This document shows, in pieces, positions 53,276 to 64,000 of a stretch of 64,000 nt of DNA. A model generated the notes under the pieces. It saw only the letters and a list, made by a program, of their open reading frames with translations, was not told where the DNA came from and searched no databases. The DNA comes from Lepidurus packardi (Eukaryota; Arthropoda; Branchiopoda; Notostraca; Triopsidae). Location: NCBI GenBank assembly GCA_023053545.1, contig JAKZAN010000004.1, positions 7,502,001 through 7,566,000 of the forward strand. The letters run 5' to 3'. How positions within the stretch are numbered: the stretch's first letter is position 1; each line of letters starts with the position of its first letter. Position numbers and translations under genes: made by a program.

Positions 53276-54613
53276 TTACTGAAAGAGAATGGCAGCTTCT
53301 GTGCAAATCTTCCCGTCCCATTTTAATGGGCTAGTGAACGTTTGACTATAAAGTAGGTACGATTTTTGCGAACAAGAATTGTTGTTATTGTTATCAATTC
53401 TCCAAAACGGGCCGCATTCTCCTGTAGCAAGGAATGGGTATGCGTTGACAGAGCCAAGTCCATTGCTGACACCTCCCTCGTAAGCTCCAAGCATCAAAGT
53501 ACCATTGGACGTTATATTAAAATTTGAATACGTAGCGTTAAAGCCCTTGTACGAACACCATAACCCAGCACAATCCCAACAAGTTAATTTAAAAACAAGT
53601 TTTCTGCTCGTGCTCATTCCTCCTGGTATTAGTGGTAGGTTAACCATGTACGCTAATAGGGAGAAATTAATCGACCTGTAGTATGCGTCAACCTGGGTCT
53701 TGTTGGGTTGCGACATCGCCGTCGCGTTTAAGACCCAGAACAAGGATCGCTCATATACTATTATGTTGTAATAAGAATTGGTGAAAAAAGCCGTATACAT
53801 TCCATAGCATCTGACTTTCACAGTGCCGTTACCATATCCCCAGGGCCAAACAGGTACAAGATCTCCATCTGAGAGAGATACACACAGAAAGAAGTAAAGG
53901 TAAAATTGACCCAATCGAACCTTAAGCGAGCTAGATGAAAACTGATCTACATACCATATCTGAAGCCCTGCTGGTAATAATCGTAACAAAGTTTAGGAGC
54001 AGAAGGTTGGGAAATGTTCGTCGGTAGGCTATCATTGAAATTAGAAGGAAGATTCGCAGGTGCATTATCTGCCGATTCCATTTGAGCTCTTTTCATGGAC
54101 AAACACGATGCTGCCGACATTCGGCCATAAATTTTTTCCCAGATTACATCATATTGCGAACCCGTCAAGTTGGTAGCGTTTACCAACATAGCCTGCGTGC
54201 ACAGATTTTCCTTAAATAGCACACAATTACTATGGTTTGCGAATATCTGAATTTGAAACGCCAAGCAAGAAGGCTCTTCGGTACAGTCTTTACGACACCA
54301 GCTCTTGCCATAGTAATCTAAGCGAAAACCAGTCTTCAGAAACCAAACCCTATGCTAACTAATTAGATTTAAATCAACACTAAGTACCTGAAAGCGAAGA
54401 ACCCCGTCTCATGCTAATGTTTTTCGCATTACTGAAAGTGACCAAGCCCTTATACGCGACGTCAGTTACGTAAAACACCCCGGCCGTACTTTCAGCTTGA
54501 ACGAACGGCTGGAACGCTTTAAGCAAAAAGCAGAAATCAGATTCACATGTATGTATAATTAGAAGGTATTCCTTACCCACGTAGAACAAGTAAGGCAACC
54601 ATAAGCTCAACAT
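53276..54613 (-). CDS. Secreted protein with PAN/apple-like segment, function unknown
   Basis: Four exons: 54613-54577, 54516-54388, 54317-53955, 53868-53276. They give 373 aa with closing phases. The start MLSLWLPYLFYVGAFQPFVQA is a good signal peptide. Residues about 30-110 resemble a PAN/apple-type domain: VFYVTDVAYKGLVTFSN, then WCRKDCTEEPSCLAFQIQ, then CVLFKENLC. A Ser/Pro/Asn linker follows (ANLPSNFNDSLPTNIS). The C-terminal domain of about 195 residues begins GDLVPVWPWGYGNGTVKVRC and has several cysteines, many N-x-S/T glycosylation sites and a five-Asn run. I do not recognise that domain. No membrane anchor is seen after the signal peptide, so it is likely extracellular. Its stop lies 184 bp from the SLC6 stop, tail to tail. 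Confidence 0.85.
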
Positions 54614-55731
54614 TTTAGAACAACCAAACCAGTACGACCACTATATAACACCGTCCTCGACCAATGTTTCTAATTCAGTGAACTAAATGTGAGCCGCTAC
54701 AGGATGGCTATAATATGTTGCCGATAAATAGTTAATACTTTAGCAATATCGGTTAGGTGTAAATTTAGCGAACGTCACAAAGACTTATATAATGGTCAAC
54801 CCTATTCGATCGAAATTACGAACAGTGTAACCTGTAAGCTCGCTTTTATCCATAGATAAATCCGGTGCTATCATAAAATTCAGGGAACGCTTACAACCAC
54901 TAATAAAGCTTCCTATCGTTATATGGATTTTCGTTTTATTTTCATTACCTAGTAGCGGGAATATTGCTAAAGCAAAATGAAACTACATTATTTACTACAC
55001 GGAGTATCATAAGAAAAGGTTTATACACTGTCTTTCTCTTTCTCAACTATTTAACAATCAATCTTCGCACAACTTTTGTCGTGACGTTTTTTTTGCTGTA
55101 GCGGATAATACTTAGAAACTTTTTCTTGTCCCGTATCTTAAATTATCTGAAATCTTTTCAGCTGCTGTGAAAATATCCATGTTGTAAAGCAAATATATCT
55201 TTAATTAAATCTATTTTATAAAAATCGGAGAATATCGATAGAACTTCAAATCGAAGAAAGGTTTGGAAAACCCGCGCTTTTTAGCATTCTGGCCATGCCT
55301 TCTTCGTAAACCAGCCAATCAGGCACTCTGTTATGTTTACTTTTCGATTAAGCTTTTGCTTTACGGACGAGGATGAATAAATGACGCCTTTTCCAGCGAC
55401 GGTTCAATTGTGCTGTGCCACGATTGTGCAAGGAACAAGCTGTTCCAGCGTTTTTGTGCGTGCTTTTTGTGCCGCGCAATCTTGTTCCAGCGACTGTGCC
55501 TTGGACTGTGCGTCCAGTTGTTCCAGCGCTTTTGCTGGCACACAACAACAAATGTCTGAGAAACGCAAACATTGTGCCGCACAGTTCTGTTCCAGCGACG
55601 AACATGTAAACAATTGTGACGGCACAACGCACAATTGAACCGTCGCTGGAAAAGGAAATCTTCAATTAAGCCATACCATACATACTACTCTTTGAAATTA
55701 GCAAGTAATCTATAAACAAGCAACGCCAATT
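54614..55731. other. Divergent intergenic/promoter region
   Basis: This separates the starts of the PAN-like gene (minus) and PYROXD1 (plus). A CCAATCAG box occurs near 55314. The MITE at 55387-55655 occupies most of the proximal PYROXD1 upstream region. No other gene is seen. Confidence 0.55.
55387..55655. mobile_element. MITE with perfect 27-bp terminal inverted repeats
   Basis: The left end (CCTTTTCCAGCGACGGTTCA, continuing to 55413) is exactly repeated in inverse at 55629-55655. The motif TTCCAGCG appears in the left TIR and at four inner sites (about 55442, 55483, 55518, 55590). Related GTGCCGCGCAA/GTGCCGCACAG blocks also recur. It has no real ORF and no clear target duplication, so the superfamily is unassigned. 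It ends 76 bp before the PYROXD1 ATG. Confidence 0.8.
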
Positions 55732-57653
55732 ATGGAACCGGATAAATTTGATATTGTCGTTGTTGGGGGCGGAATCGCCGGTGTGTCGGCCGTCGAGAGT
55801 GTAAATTTTCTTAGAATATAGCCATTTCCGTTTAAGCTGACTTACTAAATGAATATTCCATTTTTTAGGCCTGCTTCTTATTAGCGAATAAAAAAAATTC
55901 TCGAGTCCTCTTATTAACCGCAAGCTCAACAGTAAAAGCTGTAACCCAGTTTCGGCAGCTGACACAATCCCTCCAACAGTTCGATATTGAAGAAAAGAGC
56001 TCAGAATCGTTGACGGCCACATACCAAAATTTAGCAGTCATCCATACTTATGTTACTGGCATAGATACAGTCAAGTAAGTTTTTTGGTACCTTTTTGACC
56101 ATTTTATGTTTATTTTGTGTCTTCATTCTCTTAACTTTGATAGTTACTTTCTACATTTCAGGCAAACGGTTCAAACGTGTGGAGGAAAAAGCTACACTTA
56201 CAAGAAACTTTGTCTTTGCACAGGCGGCATACCACAATTAATAGCTCCAGGAAACCCCTACGTTATTGGTATTCGCGATACGGAATCAGCAGCTGCTTTC
56301 CAGACTAAATTAGAAGGAGCAAGAAGAATAGTATTGGTCGGAAATGGGGGCATTGCAACGGAATTAGCGTATTATATTAGTTTAGTAACCATTTTTCTTT
56401 TTGTGTAATTTAACCGCTTTTTCCGACATTTTAGCTACGAAATCCGTAATGTCGAAGTAATTTGGATTGTGAAGCACAAATCGATCTCGGCTGCTTTCAT
56501 AGACTCGGGGGCAGCTCAGTTTTTCTTAGAGCATTTGTCTGAACAAAAAGACGAAAATGCAGTCGAAAAGAAGGATGGGTTAAGCAAGCGGATAAGGTAT
56601 ACTATTGCAGGTAAAAAAATTGGTATCCATAAGCCTTTTCATACAGTTATATCGTACAAGGGATTATTTTTTGTGGCGGACGTTTGAATAGGCGATTCTG
56701 TTACAGTAGCAGGAACAGGCACTGCGTTGGGACCTGATTGGCATTTGGGTTTTCATTTGCAAGGAGCAAGTCATTCAGTCAAGCGGAATTTACTCATAGA
56801 GTACGAAACCACCGTCAAGGAAGTTACGGTAGCCCAAGAAGCGCAAACATGCCCGGAAGGTTGGCCTGTTTACGTTTGTCTCAACAATGGAAAAGCTTAC
56901 GGCTGTGATCTGATTGTTTCGGCAACGGGAGTCAAACCGCATATCCCTGAAACTATGGCCGACACTGGAGTGAAGCTAGCTGCTGATGGAGGCGTGGCAG
57001 TGGATGAATGTATGCGAACCTCCGTATCAGATGTGTATGCAGCAGGTGACGTATGTACGGCGAGCTGGCAAAAATCTCTGCTTTGGTTTCAGGTGAGAAT
57101 GTAAAAAACAAATTGCTGACGTTTTAATTTCATAGTTTGACTGAATGTAGATGAGACTGTGGACACAGGCTCGTCAAATGGGGTTTTACGTGGGCAAATG
57201 CATGGCGGCAGATTTGAACAACGAAACGATTCTAATGGATTTCTGCTTCGAGTTGTTTAATCACGTCACCAACTTTTTCGGGTTCAGAGTAGTACTGCTC
57301 GGGCTTTTTAATGGACAAGGCTTGCAGAACCAGTACGAAGCTTACGTTAGGGTAACCAAAGGTATAAATTAAAATTGGTTTTCCAATTTCTATTTATTTA
57401 AACCAAACTTTTAAGGTTTATTTAAACCTTTAAGTAGTTAGGTTTTAATTACTGATGATAGCTAGTTTTTTTTTCAGATGTGGAATATATTAAGCTAATC
57501 GTTAAAGAAGGGAAAGTGAAAGGCGCAATTCTGATTGGGGATACGGAGCTTGAAGAGACGATTGAAAACCTTATCCTCAATGAAACTGACATTAGTCATC
57601 TTGGGGAAAATATACTCAACCCGGACAACGATATAGAGGATTATTTTGATTAA
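55732..57653 (+). CDS. PYROXD1: Pyridine nucleotide-disulphide oxidoreductase domain protein 1
   Basis: This is a FAD/NAD(P)H-dependent oxidoreductase; in vertebrates PYROXD1 protects the tRNA ligase complex from oxidation. Seven exons: 55732-55800, 55869-56074, 56162-56368, 56435-56610, 56692-57092, 57151-57361, 57478-57653. They give 481 aa (human is 500). The FAD motif is [16 protein letters not shown] at residues 8-23. [12 protein letters not shown] is the ATG-like motif, [15 protein letters not shown] is the NAD(P)H-binding motif, and [15 protein letters not shown] is the second FAD motif. The usual active CxxxxC disulphide is absent, as expected for this family. A MITE lies directly upstream. 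Confidence 0.95.
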
Positions 57654-58014
57654 TTATATTACTGTGATGTGCAGTGCTTTTTTCGCACCTTTCTTATGTG
57701 ACATGCATTTATAAAAAAATACAAAACATTTTCGATTAAAACAAAGAATTACTACCACGTACCTTCGCTTATCTTGTCATGACGTTATATCTTTAATCTA
57801 TAAATCTTCGACTTCATAGGTTAATCAAGTTCACTCCCCTATTATACAAATGCATCTCAAACACATACAATATCATTCCAACGGTTAACAAGAAATTCCG
57901 TTCTCTCGTTTCGTACGGTTTTGTTTGGCAGAGACCCGACAAGTGGCGTCACCAATTTCGATAATGCGGTACTAAAACTCCAGCATTTGCTCTCACTTCA
58001 TGTTCATATCAATA

Positions 58015-59718
58015 ATGGCATACCTCTTGGATAAATCCGTCGTCTGTGGAGTGATTATACGAGTGCTTTTATTTTTTAATGGATACCAGGATTACTTTAT
58101 GGAGCGGGTCGAAGTTACAACGCCTCTCAACTCCTGGAAACGAGGTTAGTGGATTATACTAAAGCAAATGGTTCACAAACCAACCACACAATTATTCGAA
58201 AACTTGGCTAAAAGTAAAACATTTCCAGTTAGGGAAGGCATATACTTTACGCAACTGGGGCGATCTCCATATGAAGGAGATACATTTCACGAAACGCCCT
58301 TGAGCTTGGCCATGTTTGCCTGGCTTGTTTCATGGCCCAGTTGGGTCTTGACTTCCTTGTTTATAGTCTGTGATACGGTAACAGCTATACTGCTTGCTCA
58401 CACTGCCAGAAACTCTCTCCGGAACTTAGTAAAATAGCACGTCACTTTCAAACCTACACACAGACATACAAAATCAAATCTTTTAGATCAAATTCCAGGA
58501 GACACTAACCACCAAAGTCCCCAAAGACGCTACAAACTTGCTCGTTAAAAGCAACCAAGTTGATGCCATTTTTCCTGCAGTCATGGCTTGCTACCTTTTA
58601 AATCCCTACTCGATACTGAACTGTGTTGGAATGACTACCACGGTATTCTCAAATGTTTACTTAGCTGCTTCATTATGGGCCATCTCCAAAGGTTTAAAAC
58701 TCTTAAGTCTTCTAAAAAGCGTCAAAATGCTTAGAATTCTATATTTTTCATAGGCCACAGCTTAGCGTTTGTACCAGTTGCTCTGTCAGCATATCAAACC
58801 CTTTACCCATGTATGCTAATCGTCCCAGCTACTCTGGCTTCCATAAAAGCCAATAGCAAAGGAGGATTGTCTGGTTTGGCGATACTCAGATCCTTATTAT
58901 CTGTTGTCTTGCCGTTTGGCTTGCTTATAGCATCCATGATCTGGATCTCGCGCCAACTTTCAGGCGATTGGAATTTCATTTCCTCAACATACGGATGCAT
59001 GTAAGCTTTAAGCTATCTTTTTAAGAAGACAAACCGTAACTTGTTTAGCTCGTTTTGTTACAAAGCTTGAACTTCCCTGATCAGACCCCCAATGTCGGGT
59101 TATTCTGGTACTTTTTCACGGAGATGTTCGAGCATTTCCACGTCTTTTTCCTTTGCGTTTTCCAACTCAACGTCTTCGTGTACTTGGCGCCCTTAACTAT
59201 AAAGTTCTGGAGGTTCCCAGACTTGCTCGCTTTCACGGTTGTAGCGTTAATAGCGATATTCAAATCATATCCGAGTGTAGGCGATGTTGCTTTCTATTTA
59301 GCGTTTGTTCCCACCTGGAAACACCTTTACCCTTGTAAGTCTCCACATAACTTTATCTAAAAAGATAACTAATTCAGGAGGAAATTTCCCCTTTTATAGT
59401 TATGAGACACAGTTTCTTGATTGGCTGCTTTTTCTTGGTCACATCTGTCCTGGGCCCGTTATTGTGGCACTTATGGATCTATTCCGGATCAGCAAATGCG
59501 AATTTCTTCTTTGCTATCACCTTAGCGTTCTCTACCGCTCAAGTAAACAAAACCAATTTAAAGGGGAAAACATATGATATTCTTCAAACGCACTTTGTTT
59601 CAAACAGATTTTTCTGGTTACGGATATCTTATTTGCCCAAGTCAAATGGGAATATCACATCCGGCATGGAATGAAACTCGAAGTGGACGGCCAACCGGCC
59701 AAACTAGTATTAGAATAA
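58015..59718 (+). CDS. PIGU: GPI transamidase component PIG-U
   Basis: PIG-U is a multi-pass ER subunit of the complex that attaches GPI anchors to proteins. Seven exons: 58015-58144, 58229-58428, 58487-58691, 58754-59000, 59066-59334, 59400-59542, 59608-59718. They give 434 aa (human is 435). Recognisable parts: [19 protein letters not shown] (early lumenal loop), [33 protein letters not shown] (the most conserved stretch) and a C-terminal [20 protein letters not shown]. Exon 5 uses the acceptor CAAAG at 59065, which keeps frame. A polyadenylation AATAAA is at 59759-59764. It is convergent with HGD, whose stop is 145 bp away. Confidence 0.96.
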
Positions 59719-59749
59719 CTTATTTATATAGACTGTGTGATACAGTGAT

Positions 59750-59764
59750 TTTATTTGTAATAAA
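59750..59764. terminator. Overlapping convergent polyadenylation signals (PIGU and HGD)
   Basis: AATAAA on the plus strand at 59759-59764 lies 41 nt after the PIGU stop. On the minus strand AATAAA occupies 59755-59750, 109 nt after the HGD stop. The two hexamers are separated by three bases, so the two 3' ends probably overlap. Confidence 0.55.
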
Positions 59765-59863
59765 TCCAAACGAACTGAACAACACCAAAAATTGAGACCT
59801 TAACCTCTGTTATTATACAAAGTACAAACTAACGCGTGTTAAAAATGTGATGCCGTTTGATAA

Positions 59864-62198
59864 TTATTTGATCTGGAGATGCTTTTTCAATCCTTTCCAA
59901 CACTCATAGTACTTTTCGTCGAGTTTATGGCAAGTTTTTTCGCCCCATTCAGTCACTTGAAGCATGAGAGAGGACTCAAACATGAATGCCTAAGAAGAAT
60001 TCAAAAAGAACAAATATTTCCTTTCAATCTTTACTATTTAAGTGCTTTAAAATAAGCCATATACGTTAAAATCCCACTCTTTGAAAAGTAGTAAAAAAAA
60101 AAAATTACCTGCGTTCCGTCACCAACTCGCGTAGGTTCCAACGCAGCCTTAGTTGCATTTTCGAAGCATTGTGCATCTGGACCATGGGGAGTCATAATGG
60201 AATGTAAAGTTGCTCCTCCGGCTAGAAACCCTTCTTCCTTAGCTTCGTACTTGCCCAAGATCAAACCCATAAACTCGCTCATGCAGTTTCCTAACCAAAA
60301 GCGTTCAAATATACGATGATAACCCTTCCTTTTGGTAAAAGTAAAATACTGTGATAGTAAGGAGGTCTGAACGTCTTCTCTGCTACTGACCAGCGAGGCG
60401 GAAAAATCACAAAATCAGCAATAGCGATGCCAGGCTTATTAGAAGGACATGTCAGAACAGTGAAGATGGAAGGATCCTGTTTTAATAAATAAATAATCAT
60501 AGAATAAGTGAATACAGTTAGGATCTAGGATTTGAGATTTATGAAATTGATATACAGCGTGATCGTAGGAAACGGTGTTGATGACCATAAACTTGGCTAA
60601 ATCGTATTTGTAAGGTACGTAGTTCCCATGCCAGGCTACCACATCGAATGGGCTGTGATCTTGCTCCGCGGCAAAGAAACTGCCCGCGTACTTGTTGACG
60701 ATTGTATAAGTCTCATCCAGATCTTCGAACCAAGCCACGGGAGTTAGGAAATCCCTCGCGTTAGCTAAACCATTAGCTCCTGTGTGAAGGTTATTTTTAA
60801 AGATTAATTGACGTAAAAAAGAAAAAGGTTTAAAAAAGACGTACCAATTGGGCCAAGATCGGGGAGCTTAAAGTGGGCATCGTAGACTTCTAATATATAT
60901 CCTCGACTGTCTCCATCTACGGCCACACTAAACCGCATTCCTTGCTACAAGTATTAATTTATTATAGTTACTTCACAATAATAACATGAATTTAAAAAAA
61001 TTCAACTTGACCTAAAATAAAGGTTACCTGAATGACACAAATTTCATTAGGAGCGACAGTCATGCGCCCAAATTCGGTAACAATACTCAGCGTTCCTTGT
61101 TGCGGCACTATAGATACATAACAATTGCACTTAATAAAGATCACCGCTTTGTTAAAAATGAAATTTGAAAAATGTTATTTTATCTACCGATTAAAAAGTT
61201 GCCGTCTGAATTCTGCAGACATTTGTTAACCATAGAAGCATTGCAGACGTAAATATGAACGGATAATCCATGACGCACAATTGGGTCCCCAGCTCCGCAA
61301 ATAGTATGCAGTCCTTCCACGAAGTCCATATGTTTATTGTCTCGTTTGGGTATATCGAACGGTTTCCAGCGCAACTGTTTAAAAGAAAATACTTATTTGT
61401 AGCTTTGACAGAACAGCTTTGCTGCAACAAAGCGCAAATATACTTGATTAGGGTTTGGCGGGTTCTTTTTCCAGTCAGTGGTAACCTCGCCACATTGGAT
61501 AGGCGCAAAAGGCTCATGGACAACCGAAGGTCTAATGCGGTAGAGCCAAGATCGTCGATTCGAATCTCGCGGAGCTAATTAAATTTTCATTAAAAATTGA
61601 TACAGAAGAGCATTCATTTACCTGTGAATGCAGTCCCAGATAACTGCTCAGCATAGAGACCGTATGGACATTGTTGTGGGCTGTTTTGACCTTGCGGGAG
61701 AGCATCAGGGTAGCGAGGATCTTCGGATGAAAATTCATTGCCAAAGCCGCTTATATACTAAAAGAAAATGAAGTGTCGTTAGGCTTCTTATCTTAAAAAA
61801 TCCAAATGCTCATAAAGATATTAAATCAACAAGCGTTCGATCGTAAAATAAATTATTAACTCTGAAAAATTCCAGTGCCAATAACTGAATGAAGTAAGGG
61901 GGCTCTGCAAGGGCTCGTCTTCCATTTGCTTAACAGGTTAGTTACCACCAAGTATTTCCTTCTCAACAATCTAGCATAACATGCTCTCAGCAAGGTCAAA
62001 AAGCTTCGGAAAACCTGCTTTGCTTGCACATCTTCCAAACTGTACGTGAAAAGTTTGGAATTGTGTAACCAAGCAAAACCGACTATGCAACCCATGTTGA
62101 TCTACTTGATTCATAACATACTTTACCGAATTTTGTTAGATTAATTTCATAAAAGGATCGAGTATAATAGAACTTACGTTTAAATCCTTGGGATCCAT
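59864..62198 (-). CDS. HGD: Homogentisate 1,2-dioxygenase
   Basis: This iron enzyme opens the homogentisate ring to maleylacetoacetate in tyrosine/phenylalanine breakdown. Ten exons: 62198-62178, 61757-61622, 61574-61444, 61374-61188, 61107-61028, 60944-60845, 60779-60556, 60476-60350, 60290-60109, 59989-59864. They give 437 aa (human is 445). The N-terminal [20 protein letters not shown] is the family signature. Iron ligands His335 and Glu341 lie in YYHRNCMSEF and His371 in MTPHGPD, at the same numbers as in the human enzyme. Active-site stretches [12 protein letters not shown] and [17 protein letters not shown] are intact. The 7-codon first exon (MDPKDLN) was chosen because it carries a GTAAGT donor and keeps phase. 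Confidence 0.97.
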
Positions 62199-62561
62199 GA
62201 CCGTACTGTTTGGTAACCGTGATGTGAACCTTTATGGTGCTGATGTGAGAGGTGCACAACAACTGGCGTTGTCCAGTCGACGTCAAAAACTTGTTATAGT
62301 TTCAGGAACCAGAAACACACAGAGGAGAAGCGAGGAAAAGGTTCCACAAGTTCCACTACTTCTGTTACAAAAGCTCGAGGCAAAACGATCATTCTTAGTG
62401 CTTAATAAAGCACGTGCGAGAACTATAGGTTCACGTGAGGTTCAATTTTGCTTGAATATTACAATAACCGTTATAATGAATATGTTGTATGGTATAAGTA
62501 TGATGAATATGGTATGAACAGGTCATTTTGATGAATAATCTGTATTGAATACGGATAAGAA

Positions 62562-64000
62562 TTATTCACGCAACGTTAGCTTAACACAAACGCCCCTAGA
62601 TGGTCGAAGAATTAGTTCCGAATGAGGATGCATGTCCTCAGGAGCCTGTAAAGAATTAATCCAGTATTTTCGTAGCAAAGTCGCAATTACAGTTTTCAGT
62701 TCCATCAAGGCAAATTTTTGTCCTATATAATTCCAAACGGTATTACTTACTATCCTTAACCATGTCAGGTTTATATACCTATGCAATTTCGTTGCCCTGC
62801 ACTGAATGGAACGAAAGCGTAGGGACTTCTGTTTCGAGAATTTTCTGGTAAAAATCGCTCAGGTTGGAATTCCTCCGGGTTAGAAAATACTTGCGGGTCA
62901 TGATGAGCGGCGTAAATGGATAAGAATACAGTCGTTCCTTTCTTAACCAAATACTTGTCTACAAAATGTATTAAATTTTATAAAATTATAATTTTGTCTT
63001 TTGTTAACTAGATTAGTTACTACCTAGCATGACATCTTCACTCATTTCGCGGGCAATGGTAGGCACACTTGGATACATTCGCTGAGCTTCTTTGATGCAA
63101 CATTCTAAATATTTTAGACGAGCCAAGTCTCCGAGACTGATAACCGATTCATCTTCCTTCCACACATCCTGGATTTCTTCGTAAACGCGCTCCTGTATTT
63201 CTGGATGTCTTCCCAGCAAGTACAAGCACCAGCTAATACCCGCAGCAGTCGTATCATGACCCTACAAATTATAACGGAAATATTTGGCCCTTAATTTTAA
63301 CCATGGATATGAGCTAAACCTCAAACATGAAAGTGTCAACTTCTTCCCGGATATCCTCATCACTCAGGTTGTGGCCGTCTGCCGAAGCAGTTAAAAGTAG
63401 ATCCAATAACGCTTGTCGAGGTTTTTCTGAAAGTTTTTACCGTCTCAGTCTTTTTTATGTCTTTTTTAAGAATAAGTGCAAACTTGAGACTTCGTACTTT
63501 GATTTAATTTTTCAGAAATGTTCTCAGATCGCATGGCATAGAAATCGCGCTTCTTTTCTTCAATCACTCCCAACGTGAAAGCGTGTAAAATTTTGACGTA
63601 TCTTCGGTAAGCCCTGCCTTCAGGAAATAGAGGAAATAAGAATTTGTTACGCAGCCAAGGCTTCATCGTAGCCATTGCTAAGATTTCCGCAATACTAGAA
63701 AGTTAACAAATGAGGAAACAAAAAGAAATAGAAGAGGAATCGAGTGTTACTCTGTCACTGCCTTGACGTATTGGGCATCTTTGCCATCGGACTGTTGCTT
63801 CTGAACTCCCATAGGACGACCCATGGCCGTTTCTGTTACAAATTGAGAAATTTGTAAAGGGTGATTTTTATTTTAAACGATGTTCGTTATAGCTTATTCG
63901 TTACCGCAAATGACATCAAGCGTGTACCGAGTTATGTAAGGGAAAATGTCAAAACCATCTGGATTATCTGCGACAGCCGTCTCTAATTGCTCCATTAAGA
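62562..64000 (-). CDS. Cytochrome P450, CYP4 family (5' end outside window)
   Basis: This is a microsomal haem monooxygenase; the CYP4 family commonly oxidises fatty acids, hormones or xenobiotics. Seven exons are visible: 64000 (cut)-63905, 63832-63751, 63694-63498, 63426-63320, 63261-63024, 62958-62779, 62722-62562. They give about 353 codons. Motifs: DVICETAMG, typical of CYP4; [20 protein letters not shown], the I-helix with the CYP4 Glu that can bind haem covalently; [10 protein letters not shown] (ExxR); and [20 protein letters not shown], the haem-Cys loop, split by an intron after the Cys-Ile. The membrane anchor and substrate recognition site 1 lie beyond the right edge. The subfamily cannot be given. 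Confidence 0.95.

Noticed and set aside
55348-55665. Several overlapping open frames on both strands
   Set aside because: They all lie within the palindromic MITE and simply reflect its repeats.
61500-61580. tRNA-like B-box GATTCGAATC
   Set aside because: It lies inside HGD exon 3 with conserved protein coding on the other strand, and no cloverleaf forms.
62188-62517. 109-codon plus-strand open frame opposite the HGD start
   Set aside because: No family resemblance, and it overlaps the first HGD exon antisense.

Overview
The window is from an animal nuclear genome, most likely an arthropod and probably a pancrustacean (low confidence on anything finer). The basis is spliceosomal GT-AG genes with many 60-150 bp introns, a dystrophin gene, a CYP4-type P450, an SLC6 transporter that looks like the arthropod 'bedraggled' subfamily, and DNA-transposon debris of Tigger/pogo, hAT and MITE type. 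No rRNA, tRNA, CRISPR or prokaryote-like feature was seen. Exon boundaries below were read by eye from splice sites. In every multi-exon gene the reading phases close exactly.

Region 1 (1-30285, minus strand) is the 5' two-thirds of a dystrophin gene: 40 coding exons, 2808 codons. It starts with a 19-nt first coding exon at 30285, then the two CH actin-binding domains, then a long spectrin-repeat rod. Its WW, EF-hand and ZZ end lies beyond position 1. A 1626-bp in-frame exon encoding an acidic, Ser-rich disordered segment interrupts the rod. The introns carry tandem duplications and a Tigger-like remnant with a nested MITE.

Region 2 (30286-41191) holds an unrecognised acidic/membrane protein gene (32327-33912, minus). 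It also holds two paralogous class-I SAM O-methyltransferase genes (COMTD1/caffeoyl-CoA-OMT type, both minus), separated by a repeat cluster into which a 3757-bp hAT element inserted. The hAT has a perfect 8-bp target duplication and a broken transposase.

Region 3 (41192-47889) has two related long-TIR MITEs with 8-bp target duplications, then a second MITE family, then mitochondrial acetyl-CoA acetyltransferase (ACAT1, plus) and a small glutaredoxin-like protein (plus). A 2.5-kb stretch without a convincing gene follows.

Region 4 (47890-57653) has the SLC6/bedraggled-like transporter (plus, 1220 aa), a convergent secreted PAN-like protein of unknown role (minus), and PYROXD1 (plus) with a MITE just upstream of its start codon.

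Region 5 (58015-64000) has PIGU (plus; GPI transamidase subunit), homogentisate 1,2-dioxygenase (minus; tyrosine catabolism, iron ligands at the same residue numbers as in the human enzyme), and a CYP4 P450 (minus) whose 5' end is cut by the window edge. These are ordinary eukaryotic neighbours. No operon or single shared pathway is evident.
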